From Viscum album (taxonomy: Eukaryota; Streptophyta; Magnoliopsida; Santalales; Viscaceae), in the NCBI GenBank assembly GCA_963277665.1, contig OY728137.1, positions 1,175,546,670 to 1,175,610,669 of the forward strand: DNA of 64,000 nucleotides, in the 5' to 3' direction. Position numbers and translations under genes: made by a program. The notes under the pieces were generated by a model. The model was not told the origin of the DNA, did no database searches, and saw nothing but the letters and a program-made list of their open reading frames with translations. Numbering within the stretch: position 1 is the first letter of the stretch; every line of letters starts with the position of its first letter. Below are positions 1 through 11,156 of the stretch, piece after piece.

Positions 1-239
1 GAATTTAAACTTTATGTGAGCTTCCTCAGGAATGTACATGTGGTGTGTGTGGAACTCCTTGGTCCTCATTCACATTGGTTCTGTTATGATGGAACATTAT
101 ACATGTTCCTCTTGGAACACCCCATTTCTGGTATGATCTCTATGAACTTAAACTAAGAGTTAACATCCTTAACACATGACATTAAATTGTGACCCTACCC
201 TAAACATGTCTAGGATGCCACATGATAGTTATGGGATGC
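1..239. other. Left flank of element A, no gene seen
   Basis: No coding similarity found. It contains a short phrase (acatgacattaaattgtg, near 175) resembling phrases in 11,600-11,760, to the right of element A. This suggests the flank belongs to the older sequence that A interrupted and that continues at 11,157. The last five bases (235-239, gatgc) are the left half of A's target-site duplication. Confidence 0.5.
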
Positions 240-1079
240 TGATTATCCACTAAATGATGCTAATATTCATTGTTAATATATATAATATTCATGTTCTTTA
301 TTATTCATAAACACAATTTTAGTGCATTTTACACTTTGAACATCATTTCACATTATGATTGTAATACCTTCTTAAAATGCACTATTATGTGGTACATTTT
401 TGAACATCATTTAAAGTACCCAATGATTCATCTGATTTTAAGGAATATAATTATACATATTTTAATTTGATATTTTTTTAAATTTATCTACACTTAAATA
501 TGAACATGTTTGATTCAAGGATCAAAGGAGAATTCATGGAAGAAGATGGGGATATTTTGTGATGAAAGGAAACAATTTTGGAGAAGTCAGATTAGACACC
601 AGCCCACTGATGAGACTGTGGGACCCATATTATAGGCCCAATTAATCCAAAATTTGGTGGGATACTAGAATAAATATATAGAAACAAATCATTCTTCAGG
701 ATCCAGTTCTAATTCGTCCTCCATTGTGGTAATTTAGGCGGCCCAAATAGTATATCAAAATCTGGGCCAGAATCTGCCGCCCAGAAAAATAGCCCACCAA
801 TTAAATCATATATCGAAAACCATAACTCATTTTGGGCCTATATTTTACAGGAGGTTAGGAGACATCTGGGGATACATTTTATTATTATATGTAACACTCT
901 GATTCTGCCATATAGAAGGTCATAAAAGTGCGTCTGTTCGGTGGATGAAAGCTGGCTGCCACCTCGGGTCAAATGTGGAAAAGTCTAAGTTCCACAAGCT
1001 TTCCACCACCCCAGGCCTACCATAATCAAGTGGGATGCTTTTTACTGTTTAAGGATTGACCCAAGGATTCCAAAATTCC

Positions 1080-1087
1080 TATTTAAG
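1080..1087 (+). promoter_or_regulatory. TATA-like box of the A 5' LTR
   Basis: TATTTAAG, conserved at 10,241-10,248 in the 3' LTR. It lies about 120 bases before the AATAAA signal, a normal U3-R arrangement for a plant LTR. Confidence 0.55.
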
Positions 1088-1208
1088 GCAGTGGTGGTGG
1101 AGGAGTTGGGGATCGTGGATGCTTTGTTCAATTGTAATGTTATGCTGCAATTTTGTTGTCTCAAATTTGTCTTTCACATGTAAGTTGTTCAATTCACTTT
1201 AGTTTCTT

Positions 1209-1214
1209 AATAAA
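1209..1214 (+). terminator. Polyadenylation signal in A LTR
   Basis: AATAAA, conserved at 10,370-10,375 in the 3' LTR. In the 3' copy it would direct cleavage of the genomic transcript; here it marks the R region. Confidence 0.5.
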
Positions 1215-1999
1215 AGTTCTTTTTATACTATTATTATTTTGTTCCTAATATCACTTTGATACTTTTGGATCAAGGTGTGAATTTATTCACACCAAACCTT
1301 GTGAAATTATTCACACAACGGTGGAGTGATCATTTTATTTTTGTTGTTTTCTTTACTTCTCCATTTCCTCCCTCATGAGTCTACTTTCTGCTTCCATTGA
1401 AACCATGAGATCAATGGAGGGATAAACCACTTATGGGTTGATCCAAGGGAGTAAAAAGGGGCTGTATTGGATGTTATTTATCACTTCATTAATGTATAAT
1501 CACTTCTTTAATTGAGATTTTTATTTGATGATTTTTAAACTCCATCGTCCTTGTTGAATTTAAGGCCACACACATCAAGTGCTAATACGAAAATTTAACT
1601 TGAAGTGATCAAAACTTTGATCCTTCAAGTTTATAGGTGATTAGTATTAAAGGGTTTAGGCATTAAACCAGTAAGTTATGATGTTGTTTTATCTCCTTAA
1701 ATGAACCCATCTCAAATATAAAAAATTGAAATCATTAAAAAGGAAATACATCCAATCCACCCCGAGCGATAACCTAGGATCAACTCATTATTTTAAATTG
1801 AATTCACTTAAATCTATTAGATATATTTCAAACCCATCCAAAATCAATCCAAGTTGGCCACTTCATATCCAAAAACAGTTCATATAATGTACGTGTCTAT
1901 AGGTTTCTTCTTAGGTCTCTGTGGATTTGATAACCCAAGCTAAACTACAAGGACCGTCTTACCTTTTCTCTTTGGTAAATTTGAGCGAGAATCAAATTT

Positions 2000-2019
2000 T
2001 GGATCTTTTTCCGGGGACC
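2000..2019 (+). other. Primer-binding site of element A, Asp-tRNA type, degenerate
   Basis: Begins six bases after the LTR end: TGG, six variable bases, then a conserved CCGGGGA core. It matches the plant Asp-tRNA-complementary primer site used by Athila elements at about 14 of 20 positions as I recall it; element B has a better match at 14,546-14,565. Confidence 0.6.
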
Positions 2020-2389
2020 CAAGTAAGTCATATAAACACCCATTATATTCTCCCCCATTTCTTCTTTTCTCATCCAAATTCTCTTATCTTTTCCCTTTCT
2101 CATTTTTTTTTTCTTTTGGCGCATGTCCGCCTACACCTGCGATCAATCAAAACGTCTAGTTAGGGTGGATAGTCCTGGGGTTGGGGAGTCAAGTACACCA
2201 AGGGAACTCATTCCATTAGATCCTAATCTTCCTAATACTCTAGAGTCTAAAATTTATCCCATTTCAATGTAATTTCTTCAAAGAAACCAACTCATAAACC
2301 CGGGTGGAAACCAAAATGGAAACCCAAATGAGGCAGCCCCAAACTTGGGGAATGCGGTCGATCAAACCATGAATGACTACCTCACACCT
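2020..2389 (+). other. Leader of element A between primer site and gag
   Basis: Pyrimidine-rich untranslated leader and perhaps a destroyed gag N-terminus. A short open stretch at 1,921-2,163 crosses the LTR boundary and has no family resemblance. Confidence 0.5.
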
Positions 2390-3867
2390 TATTGAAAAAA
2401 TGACCCCTCATGAATTAGACACAATTCCCTAGGAGATTCTAACTACATCTTTAAACCTCATATTCTAAACCACCTTCCCACATTCCATGGAATGGAGTCC
2501 GAGATGCCATACCTGCACATTAAGGAATTCAATGACATTGTAGAAACCATGTGTCCCCCACATCAACTAGAATCAGCTAAGATGAGGCTATTTGCTTTTT
2601 CTTTAAAGGATAGAGCTATAAATTGGCTAAACAATTTGATACCATCATCCATAAACTCTTGGGACCAAATACAAAGATAATTATACAAGAAATACTTTCT
2701 CCACCACAAAACAATTGCACTTAAAAAGAGTATCCAATTTTTTTTGAAAAAGAGGGAGAGTCATTCTATGAAACATGGGAGAGGTTCAAAGACACTCTAA
2801 ACATGGTTCCACACCATGGTTTTTCTATTCCTGAACAAGTGAGAATTTTCTATGAAGGGTTGGGTCCGGGGAACAAACAATTCATTGACATGATGTGTAA
2901 TGGAACCTTTAAAAACAAAGCCCCAAATGATGCTTACGAGTATCTAGAAAGCCTTTCTGAACAAAAAAAAACATGGGGAACTTCACCTTATTCTGAAAAT
3001 CCACAAAGAACTACTGGAATTCATACACTTAGAGAAGAGGAAAGCCTTAGGGCTAAACTCGCAGCACTCTCTAGGAAGGTTGAAGAGATAGACCTTAGGA
3101 AAGTCCATGAAATCCAAACTGTTGACCCTGTTTGCATAATTTGTGACAAACATGACCATAAGACAGAAAAATGCCCAACCATTCAATCCATCAAGGATGT
3201 TCTTTTAGGAGGACCCCCAGCAGAAGTAAATGCTTTGAACTTTCAAAATCCTCAATACCAAAACAACTTCAACCCAAGGTATAATGACCACCCAGGATTC
3301 CGCTGGAAAGATAACCAACAACCTAGCCAACCACAAGGACAAAATCCTTACCCCCATCAAAACTACCAAACACATAACCAGTTCCAAACCCAACCTATCC
3401 AATACCAACAACCACCAGTCCATTTTCAAAAAACCATCCCACCTCCAAAATATCCCCCTGGGATAAACCAATCTACTCAAGCACCCACCCAAACTGTTCC
3501 ACAAAGCCTACTAGAACAACTGTGCAAACAAATGGAAAGGATGAACTCAGAAGTCTCTTCCCTTAAACAAGAAATTCAAACCATCAAAACTAGAAAGGCA
3601 CCCATGCCTACTCAGGCGGTTCCATTCTCAACTTCAAGGGGAGAGTCAAGTTGTGCTCAAACAACTCATGAACAACTAAAGGCTATGACTGTTCTAAGAA
3701 GTGGGAAATCAATTGAGAAACCTAAACAACTAATTCAGAACCCACCTAAAGATTCAAAATTGGATGAAAATTCAAATGAACCAAAAGATCAAACTGAGGA
3801 AAATGATAACAATGTGAAAGAAACAACTCTTCAACAAACAACCCCACAACCTGCACCATTTCCTTAA
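2390..3867 (+). pseudogene. gag of element A (Athila-type capsid/nucleocapsid), broken
   Basis: Encodes the particle-forming capsid and nucleocapsid. Similarity starts near 2,465 with a FHG motif, then an HIKEFNDIVETM segment and a predicted capsid helix block (about 2,492-2,680) ending in a TAA at 2,678. The frame shifts near 2,735. From about 2,747 the remainder, including YETWERFKDTL and YEGLGPGN motifs, stays in the frame used by pol. A CCHC-type zinc knuckle (C-x2-C-x4-H-x4-C) lies near 3,133-3,172. It is followed by a Gln/Pro/Asn-rich linker and, near 3,690, an MTVLRSGK motif typical of the Athila gag-protease junction. The TAA at 3,865 is nonsense rather than a natural end, because the same frame continues. 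Confidence 0.88.
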
Positions 3868-5136
3868 TGCATGAGGGGGAAACCCAAGCCTGAACTGAGT
3901 GAAACGCTGAGGGAAATATTTTCACAAGTCAAGTTGAACATACCCCTTATCGATACAATCCAAACCATACCTTCCTACTCAAAGTACCTTAAGGACTTGT
4001 GCACTTTTAAAAGAAAATTTTCACATAAAAACCAAGTCCTTTTGGATGATAATGTGAGTACCACCATTCAAGGGACCATTCCTCCTAAGTTGAAAGACCC
4101 GGGTTGCCCTTACATCAATGTTGAACTAGGAGAGAGCAAAGTTGTCAAGGCCTTGTGTAACCTAGGTGCTAGTGTCAATCTCATCCCATATGCTGTGTAC
4201 TGCCAGTTAGGCCTAGAAGAACTCCAACCCACATCTATCACACTTCAGCTTGATGATCGTAGCATTAGGGTTCCAAAGGGGATTTTGAAGGACATTCTGG
4301 TAAAGGTTGAAAACTTCATCTACCCTGCTGATTTCATTGTCCTTGACAACCATCCAAACTTAGGAAATAAGGAACAAACCCCAATCATCCTTGGTCGTAC
4401 TTTCCTTGCAACAATCAACTCTGTTATCCGAGTTCGAAATGGGAACATGACCATCACCTTTGGGAACATGAGTCTAGAATTGAAAATCTATAATGCAAGC
4501 TCACAAATAGGGGATGAAGAGGAAATTCATGAAGTAAACATGATAGGAAGCATTGATAATGAATCCATAGAACATAAAGGAATATTTGATGAATGTTTAA
4601 GTCAGGATGAGATTGATTTCTTTTGTTCATATGAAGGAAGTTTATCTCCTTGGATTGAATCATTTTCAAATTGCTCTTATGATGAAGTCTTAGGTCCAAA
4701 AATCAATGAAACCTTTCAAGAAACCACTTTCATGGAGACCACTCCAACTTCCTTCCCAAAATCTAATCAAGCCAATCTTGTAGCTAAAACTTCTACATGT
4801 GGGGAATCAATCCTATCTGAAACTCTAAAAAAAGAAATTGAACTTGATCCAATGTCCCAATCTTCTGCTGAAATTTTGAACCAACTTGATCTTGAATTGA
4901 AGGAACTTCCCGCTATACTCAAGTATGCTTTCCTAGGGGACAATCAAACACATCCTATTGTCATTTCTTCTTCTCTTGAATCCAATCATGAGAGGATGCT
5001 TCTAGATGTCCTTAGGAAACATAAGAAAGCCATTGGTTGGACCCTGTTTGATATTCCTGGGATTAGCCCACTTATCGAGACTCATAGGATTGTTCTGGAA
5101 TCTGATTCAAAGCCATGTCGTCAACCTCAACGGTGA
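3868..5136 (+). pseudogene. Protease and RT N-terminus of element A, catalytic Asp lost
   Basis: Retropepsin-like aspartic protease followed by the acidic spacer and the start of reverse transcriptase, in the same frame as gag. The protease active-site triad expected as D-L-G-A-S reads N-L-G-A-S; codon 4,159-4,161 is AAC, a change explicable by one G to A transition. A protease without this Asp would be inactive. A later ILGRTFLATI segment (near 4,387) matches the Athila protease flap and C-terminal region. The frame ends at TGA 5,134-5,136 where the family normally has Arg, again a CGA to TGA type change. Spacer 4,500-4,860 is acidic and poorly conserved, as is usual. Confidence 0.88.
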
Positions 5137-6430
5137 ATCAATCCTAATCTCATGGAGGTAGTAAGAAAAGAACTCCTGAAATTGCTAAAAGCTGGTATCA
5201 TATATCCCATAGCTGAGAGTGAATGGGTGAACCCAATCCAAGTGGTTCCAAAAAAGGCTGGAATCACAGTGATAACCAAGTAGGATGGAGAGATTCTTCC
5301 AACAAGGGTGATTAGTGGATGGAGGGTCTGCATTGACTATAGGAAGTTAAACTCATTCACCAAGAGGGACCATTTACCCTTACCATTCCTTGAGAGAGTG
5401 GCAGGTCATGCCTTCTACTGTTTCCTAGATGGGTACTCAGGGTACAATCAAATTGAGGTCTCTCTAGAGGATCAAGGGAAGACTACATTCACATGTCCTT
5501 TCAGTACCTTTGCCTTCAAACGCATGCCCTTTGGTTTATGCAATGCTCCTGGAACCTTCCAGCGATGCATGATGGGAATCTTCTCAGACATGGTAGGGGA
5601 TTTTCTAGAGGTCTTCATGGATGAATTCTCTGTGTTTGGGGATACTTTTGAGGGATGTCTGAGGAATGTGGAGAGAGTCTTGTCAAGATGTGAAGAAAAG
5701 AATCTATTCCTAAACTGAGAAAAATGCCATTTCATGGTTAAAGAGGGACTAGTTCTAGGCCATCTGGTCTCAGGTAGAGGGATTGAAGTTGATAAATCCA
5801 AGGTTGACATCATTCGTTACCTTCCATCACCCAAAACTATCAAGGAAGTGAGGTATTTCTTAGGACATGCTGGTTTCTATAAAAGATTCATCAAGGACTT
5901 TAGTTCAATATCCCGTCCCCTTTGTGATATCCTAGTAAAGGATGATCCATTTGTTTGGACAGAAAGCTGTGAGGGTTCATTCTCAACCCTCAGATCCTCT
6001 CTCACCTCTCCTCCCATTATGAAATCTCCAAATTGGAACCTTCCTTTCGAACTTATGTGTGATGCCAGTGACTTTGCTGTAGGAGCTGTGTTAGGAAAAC
6101 ATTGTGATAAAACTCCTTATGTCATTTCTTATGCAAGAAAATCCTTAAATGATGCCCAAATCAACTACACCACCACTGAAAAGGAGTTACTTGCTATTGT
6201 GTTTTCCTTAGAGAAGTTTAGGTCCTACCTCGTAGGATCCCCCATCACTGTGTTCACTGACCATTCTGCACTAAAATACCTCATCCAAAAACAAGATGCT
6301 AAGGCTAGACTGATTAGGTGGGCCCTTCTCTTACAATAATTTGACCTCACAATCAAGGATAAAAAGGGTGTTGAAAATTTTGTAGCTGATCACCTATCTA
6401 GGATAGAATTCAAGGACAACTCAAATCACC
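5137..6430 (+). pseudogene. Reverse transcriptase and RNase H of element A, RT active site altered
   Basis: Copies element RNA into DNA. The frame continues from the protease with stops at 5,281 (TAG), 5,716 (TGA, at an expected Trp) and 6,337 (TAA). Recognisable RT motifs are WRVCIDYRKLN (near 5,320), FLDGYSGYNQI, PFGLCNAPGTFQ and the catalytic box. That box reads F-M-D-E (5,614-5,625) instead of F-M-D-D; Asp to Glu at the second catalytic carboxylate should cripple polymerisation. A few residues are also missing before the ERVAGH segment. RNase H starts near 6,040 with the MCDAS motif and ends with a VADHLSRI motif near 6,390. Confidence 0.9.
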
Positions 6431-7737
6431 TTTTTGTGTCTGATTCATTTCCTGATGAACACCTATACTCTGTGAGTGACTGCCCTTGGTATGCCAACAT
6501 AGACAATTTCTTTGTTACAAGAGTCATTCCAAAATTCTTAGGGACTCAAGCTCGAAGGAAATTCATTTCTGATGTTAGAAACTATGTGTTTGATGATCCA
6601 TACCTCTATAAGTTCTGCCCTGACCAAGTCATTAGGAGGTGTGTCCCAGAATCTGAACAAGATTCCATCCTTAAATTCTGTCATAGTGAGGCATGTGGAG
6701 GTCACTTTTCCTTTAAGAAAACATCTGCTAATATTCTTCAATGTGGTCTCTTCTGGACCACCCTCTCAAGGGACTCTTACACATTTTTTCAAAGTTGTCC
6801 TAGGTTTCAACAAGTAGGGTCCATCACAAAAAGGAATCAAATGCCACTCACTCCCATCTTAGTGGTTGAAATATTTGACTATTGGGGAATTGATTTCATG
6901 GGACCCTTCCCAAAATCTAGGGGATACCTCTATATCCTTTTAGCTGTTGATTATATCTCAAAATGGGTTGAGGCCATTCCCACTAAGTCCAACGATCATC
7001 AAGTTGTGATTCGATTTCTAAAAGAGAACATATTTTCTCGATTTAGAATTCCTAGGGCTACAATCAGTGATCGAGGAACCCATTTCTGCAACCGCCCATT
7101 CTCTTCACTCATGTATAAGTATGGTATTTCTCATAAAGTGTCCACTACATACCATCATCAAACTAATGGTCAAACTGAGTTAGCGAATAGGGAGATTAAG
7201 CAAATTCTTGAAAAAACTGTCAACCCCTCTAGGAAAGATTGGTCTGAGAAACTCTTAAATGCTCTTTGGGCCTATCAAACTGTATATAAAACCATTTTAG
7301 GAATGTCACCATATAGGTTGGTTTATGGAAAATAATGCCATTTACCTATTGAAATTGAGCATAAGGCCTTTTGGGAAATTAAGAAAATGGATTATGACCT
7401 CTCATTGGCCGAAACAAAAAGGAAATTAGATCTCAATGAACTGGAGGAACTAAGGATGGAGGCTTATTAAAATTCAAGGATAAACAAATCTAGAGTTCAA
7501 GCCTACCAATCTAGGAATATCAAGGTCAAACATTTTGAACCAGGAAAACTTGTGCTCTTGTATAGTTCAAAACTTCATTTAAACCCGGGAAAGTTAAGGT
7601 CTAGATAGTCAGGACCTTTCATAGTGCATCATGTATTCCCCCATGGGGCAGTAGAGATTCAAGATCCCACAAGTGGTTACATTTTCAAGGTCAATGGTCA
7701 AAGGTTAAAACCGTTCATTGAATCATTCAATAAATAG
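6431..7737 (+). pseudogene. Integrase of element A, zinc finger damaged
   Basis: Would insert element cDNA into the genome. It reads in the polyprotein frame with stops at 7,333 (TAA), 7,468 (TAA) and 7,606 (TAG) before the natural TAG at 7,735-7,737. The N-terminal HHCC zinc site has its His pair (CHSEACGGH), but the last Cys is Phe (TTT at 6,805). The D-D-E core is present: [17 protein letters not shown] and [11 protein letters not shown]. The C-terminal GPF and FKVNGQRLKPF motifs match Athila integrases. The whole gag-pol from about 2,747 to 7,737 keeps one frame, so decay has been by substitution rather than indels. Confidence 0.9.
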
Positions 7738-9386
7738 GAAATAGAGGTTGAGTTAACTGAGCCAACCTATAAACCAGGAAAAAATTGATAGATTTAGGGT
7801 TCAAGTCGAGCTAACGACGTTAAAAAAAATCACTGCATGGGAGGCAACCCATGGTTTTCAAATTTCCTATCATTTTGTTGTTTTAATAAAATTTATATTT
7901 TAATTAATCATTTTTATATTTAAAAAAAATATAGACTGTTGAACTGTTCTTATATTATGAGTATGGATGGGTATGAAATGGGAGCACCGTATTCATCTGT
8001 GTCACGTGGTGTGATCCTTGAGTAATACCTTACCCAGAAATTTAAAAAGAAGACAATGTATCATCAGTTTATTTTATTTTATATATATACTTATATTTTA
8101 CTTATATATATATATATACTCTTTTATTTTGTTTTTTTGTTTTCCTTTTTCCACTAGGGAACTTTGCAAGCGACATGGATATCAAAGGACTAAATTGGAG
8201 CAGTAAGAATTTCAACTTCAACCACCAGGTGACTTCATTCCATGATCCTCATTTTCAATTTCCTTTTTGAACTTTAATTCTCTACCTCTACCCCCTTCTA
8301 AATTTTCTTTTCTTTAAACACTGGGGACAATGTTGTTTTAAGTTTGGGGGGGGAGATAAAATAAAAAATGCTTTTGTGTCAAAAGAAAATGATAAATGAT
8401 TTGAAAAAAAATAAATTGTGAAAATGGAAGGAAAAATTCCTTTAACTTTGAACATGGTAATACACATTGCACACTTTGAAACTGAATATCAAATAATTTA
8501 GCATACCTTGATTCTGATTTTAATCCTTGTATAATTTCATGAGCATAGATTTTGGAAAGTGTGGCTGTCCAATGTGATATTTCATCGTTTATATTTTCAT
8601 CCAAATAAAAAAAAAGATCACAATGCACATCCTTTGGATAGTGGGGTATTAGTTTAGTTCATGGGGTCCCCCAAATAAATAGCATAGGTTTGGTGATCAT
8701 TTTAGTTTAATATGAGTATTCAAAAAAAAAATTAAAAAAAAAAATTTGCGCGTAGAGCAATGAAATGACCTAATGCGTGGTTTTTAGCACTTGGGGATCG
8801 TGACTCCATAATTGTCTGGTCCAGAGTTAGTAATTTTATCTCTATTTTTGGTAATTTGAATTTGTTTTTGAATAAGTTAACTCAAGATTATGACCGATTA
8901 TGTGGGCTTCACTTGGTTCCCTAAGGTCTTTGAGCCTGGGAGTCATCGGCAAAGTCTCGCTAGAGGGGTTGGCTCTTTTGAGTGCAACTTCAATTACCAT
9001 GGCAAAATTGCAAAAACAAAAAAAAAACAAAAAAAAAATTATACAAAAAAAAAATGAATACTCATCTTAATATTGAAATGTGGTTCCACCTAGCCCTTCC
9101 TTAATTTCCCCCTTGAATAAAGATGAACCCCCATGTCTATTGTGATGCACAACACATCCTCATACTTAATTGATATTGGATGAAATATGGAAATGAATTT
9201 GAACAAAGGAATGGGCTTGGGATTGAGATCTGCTTATGAAACTATCTTGTATTAAAATATTTTGATGGGTTTCATGATTGTTTGGTATAAGGTTTTTTGG
9301 TGATCATTGTGTATTAAAATGTTTTTGGAAAAGGGAATTCGAATTTCATATTGTTGAGATATATTTTGCTCGGGACTAGCAAAACT
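7738..9386 (+). other. 3' untranslated region of element A, no env-like ORF
   Basis: No ORF of the length expected for an Athila envelope-like protein on the plus strand. It includes a gggaggcaaccca motif and, near 8,322-8,356, the phrase actggggacaatg followed by a G-run (aagtttggggggggag) resembling an internal polypurine tract. AT microsatellites occur near 8,080-8,120 and 9,015-9,055. Confidence 0.65.
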
Positions 9387-9400
9387 CAAGTTGGGGGGTG
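9387..9400 (+). other. Polypurine tract of element A
   Basis: caagttggggggtg directly abuts the TGATTAG start of the 3' LTR. It is the expected primer for plus-strand DNA synthesis. Confidence 0.8.
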
Positions 9401-11156
9401 TGATTAGCCACTAAATGAGGCTAATATTCATTGTTAATATATATAATATTCATGTTATTTATTATTCATAAATACCATTTTAGTTCATTTTACACTTTGA
9501 ACATAATTTCACATTATGATTGTAATACCTTCTTAAAATGCACTATTATGTGGTACATTTTTGAACATCATTTAAAGTACCCAATGATTCATCTAATTTT
9601 AAGGAATATAATTATATATATTTTAATTTTATATTTTTGTAAATTGATATAAAATTAAATATGAACATTTTTGATTCAGGGATCAATGGAGAATTCATGG
9701 AAAAAGATGGGGATATTTTGTGATGAAAGGAAACAATTCTGGAGAAGTCAGATTGGACACCAGCCCACTGATGAGACTTTGGGACCCACAATACAGGACC
9801 AATGAATCCCAAATTTTGTGGGAGGATATAAGACATATATAGGAACAAATAATTCTTCAGGATCTAGTGATAATTCGGCTTCCATTGTGGTCATTTAGGC
9901 GGCCCAAATAGTATATCAAAATCTGGGCCAGAATCTGTGGCCCAGAAAAACAGCCCACCAATTAAATCATATCTAGAAAACAATAACTCTTTTTGGGCTG
10001 ATATTTTACAGCCGGTTAGGAGACATCTGGGGATCCATTTTATTATTCTATGGACCACTCTGATCTGGCCATCTAGAAGGCCATCAAAGCGCGTCTGTTT
10101 GGTGGATGAAAGATGGCTGCCACCTCGGGTCAAATGTGGAAAAGTCTAAGTTCCACAAGATTTCCACAACCCTAGGCCTACCATAATCAAGTGGGATTCT
10201 TTGTGCTGTTGGAGGCTCGACCCAAGGCTTCCAAAATGCCTATTTAAGGTAGTGGTGGTGGAGGAGTTTGGGATCGTGGATGCTTTGTTCAATTGTAATG
10301 TTATGCTGCAATTTTGTTGTCTCAAATTTGTCTTTCACATGTAAGTTGTTCAATTCACTTTAGTTTCTTAATAAAAGTTCTTCTTATACTCTTATTCTGT
10401 TTTTCTTCATATGAATTTGATACTGTTGGATCAAGGTGTGAATTTATTCACACCAAACCTTGTGAAATTATTCACACAATGGTGGAGTGATCATTTTATT
10501 TTTGTTGTTTTCTTTACTTATCCATTTCCTCCCTCATGAGTCTACTTTCCGCTTCCATTGAAACCATGGGATCAATGGAGGGCTAACCCAGTTATGGGTT
10601 GATCCAAGGGAGTATCAAGGGTCTGGATTGTATTTTATTTATCACTTCATTAATGTATAATCACTTCTTTAATTGAGATTTTTATTTGATGATTTTTAAA
10701 CTCCATCGTCCTTGTTGAATTTAAGGCCACACACATCAAGTGCTAATACGAACCTTTACCTTGAAGTGCTCAAAACTTTGATACTTCAAGTGTATAGGTG
10801 ATTAGTATTAAAGGGTGTATGCATTAAACCAGTAAGTGATGATGTTGTTTTATCTCCTTAAATGAACCCATCTCAAATATAAAAAATTGAAATCATTAAA
10901 AAGGAAATACGTCCAATCCACCCCGAGCGATAACCTAGGATAAACTCATTCTTTTAAATTGAATTCACTTAAATATATTAGATATCTTTCAAAACCATCC
11001 AAAATCAATCCAGGTTGGCCACTTCATAGCCAAAAACAGTCCATAGAATGTACGTGTCTATAGGTTTTTTCTTAGGTCTCTGTGGATTCGATAACCCAAG
11101 ATAAACTACAAGGACCGTCTTACCTTCTTCTCTTGGGTAAATTTGAGCGAGAATCA
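9401..11156 (+). repeat. 3' LTR of element A
   Basis: Starts TGATTAGCCAC and ends GAATCA, colinear with 240-1,994. Followed by gatga, the right half of the imperfect target-site duplication. Its TATA-like box (10,241) and AATAAA (10,370) match the 5' copy. Confidence 0.93.

Larger units (their letters stand above)
240..1994 (+). repeat. 5' LTR of element A
   Basis: Begins TGATTATCCAC and ends GAATCA, matching 9,401-11,156 over its full length with scattered substitutions. It contains a TATA-like box, a polyadenylation signal and the start of the retroelement transcript. The short ORF at 270-470 lies wholly in the LTR, recurs in the 3' copy, and is not thought to be a gene. Confidence 0.93.
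240..11156 (+). mobile_element. Element A: complete Athila-like Ty3/gypsy LTR retrotransposon, inactive
   Basis: About 10.9 kb with two 1.75-kb LTRs, primer site, gag, protease-RT-RNase H-integrase and a final polypurine tract, all on the plus strand. Flanking 5-mers are gatgc (235-239) and gatga (11,157-11,161), a duplication with one mismatch. Long LTRs, an Asp-tRNA-like primer site, protease wording of the NLIPYAVYCQLGLEEL type, and the order PR-RT-RH-IN point to the Athila lineage. By eye the LTRs differ at several percent of sites, so the insertion is not recent. Eight premature stops and altered catalytic residues make it non-autonomous. No envelope-like ORF is present. Confidence 0.92.

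Noticed and set aside
270..470. 66-codon ORF, with a near twin at 9,431-9,652
   Set aside because: Both lie at the same position in the two LTRs of element A and have no family resemblance.
2803..7335. Long plus-strand ORFs considered as possibly functional retrotransposon genes
   Set aside because: They are separated only by in-frame stops and have altered protease, RT and integrase key residues, so they are one broken polyprotein.
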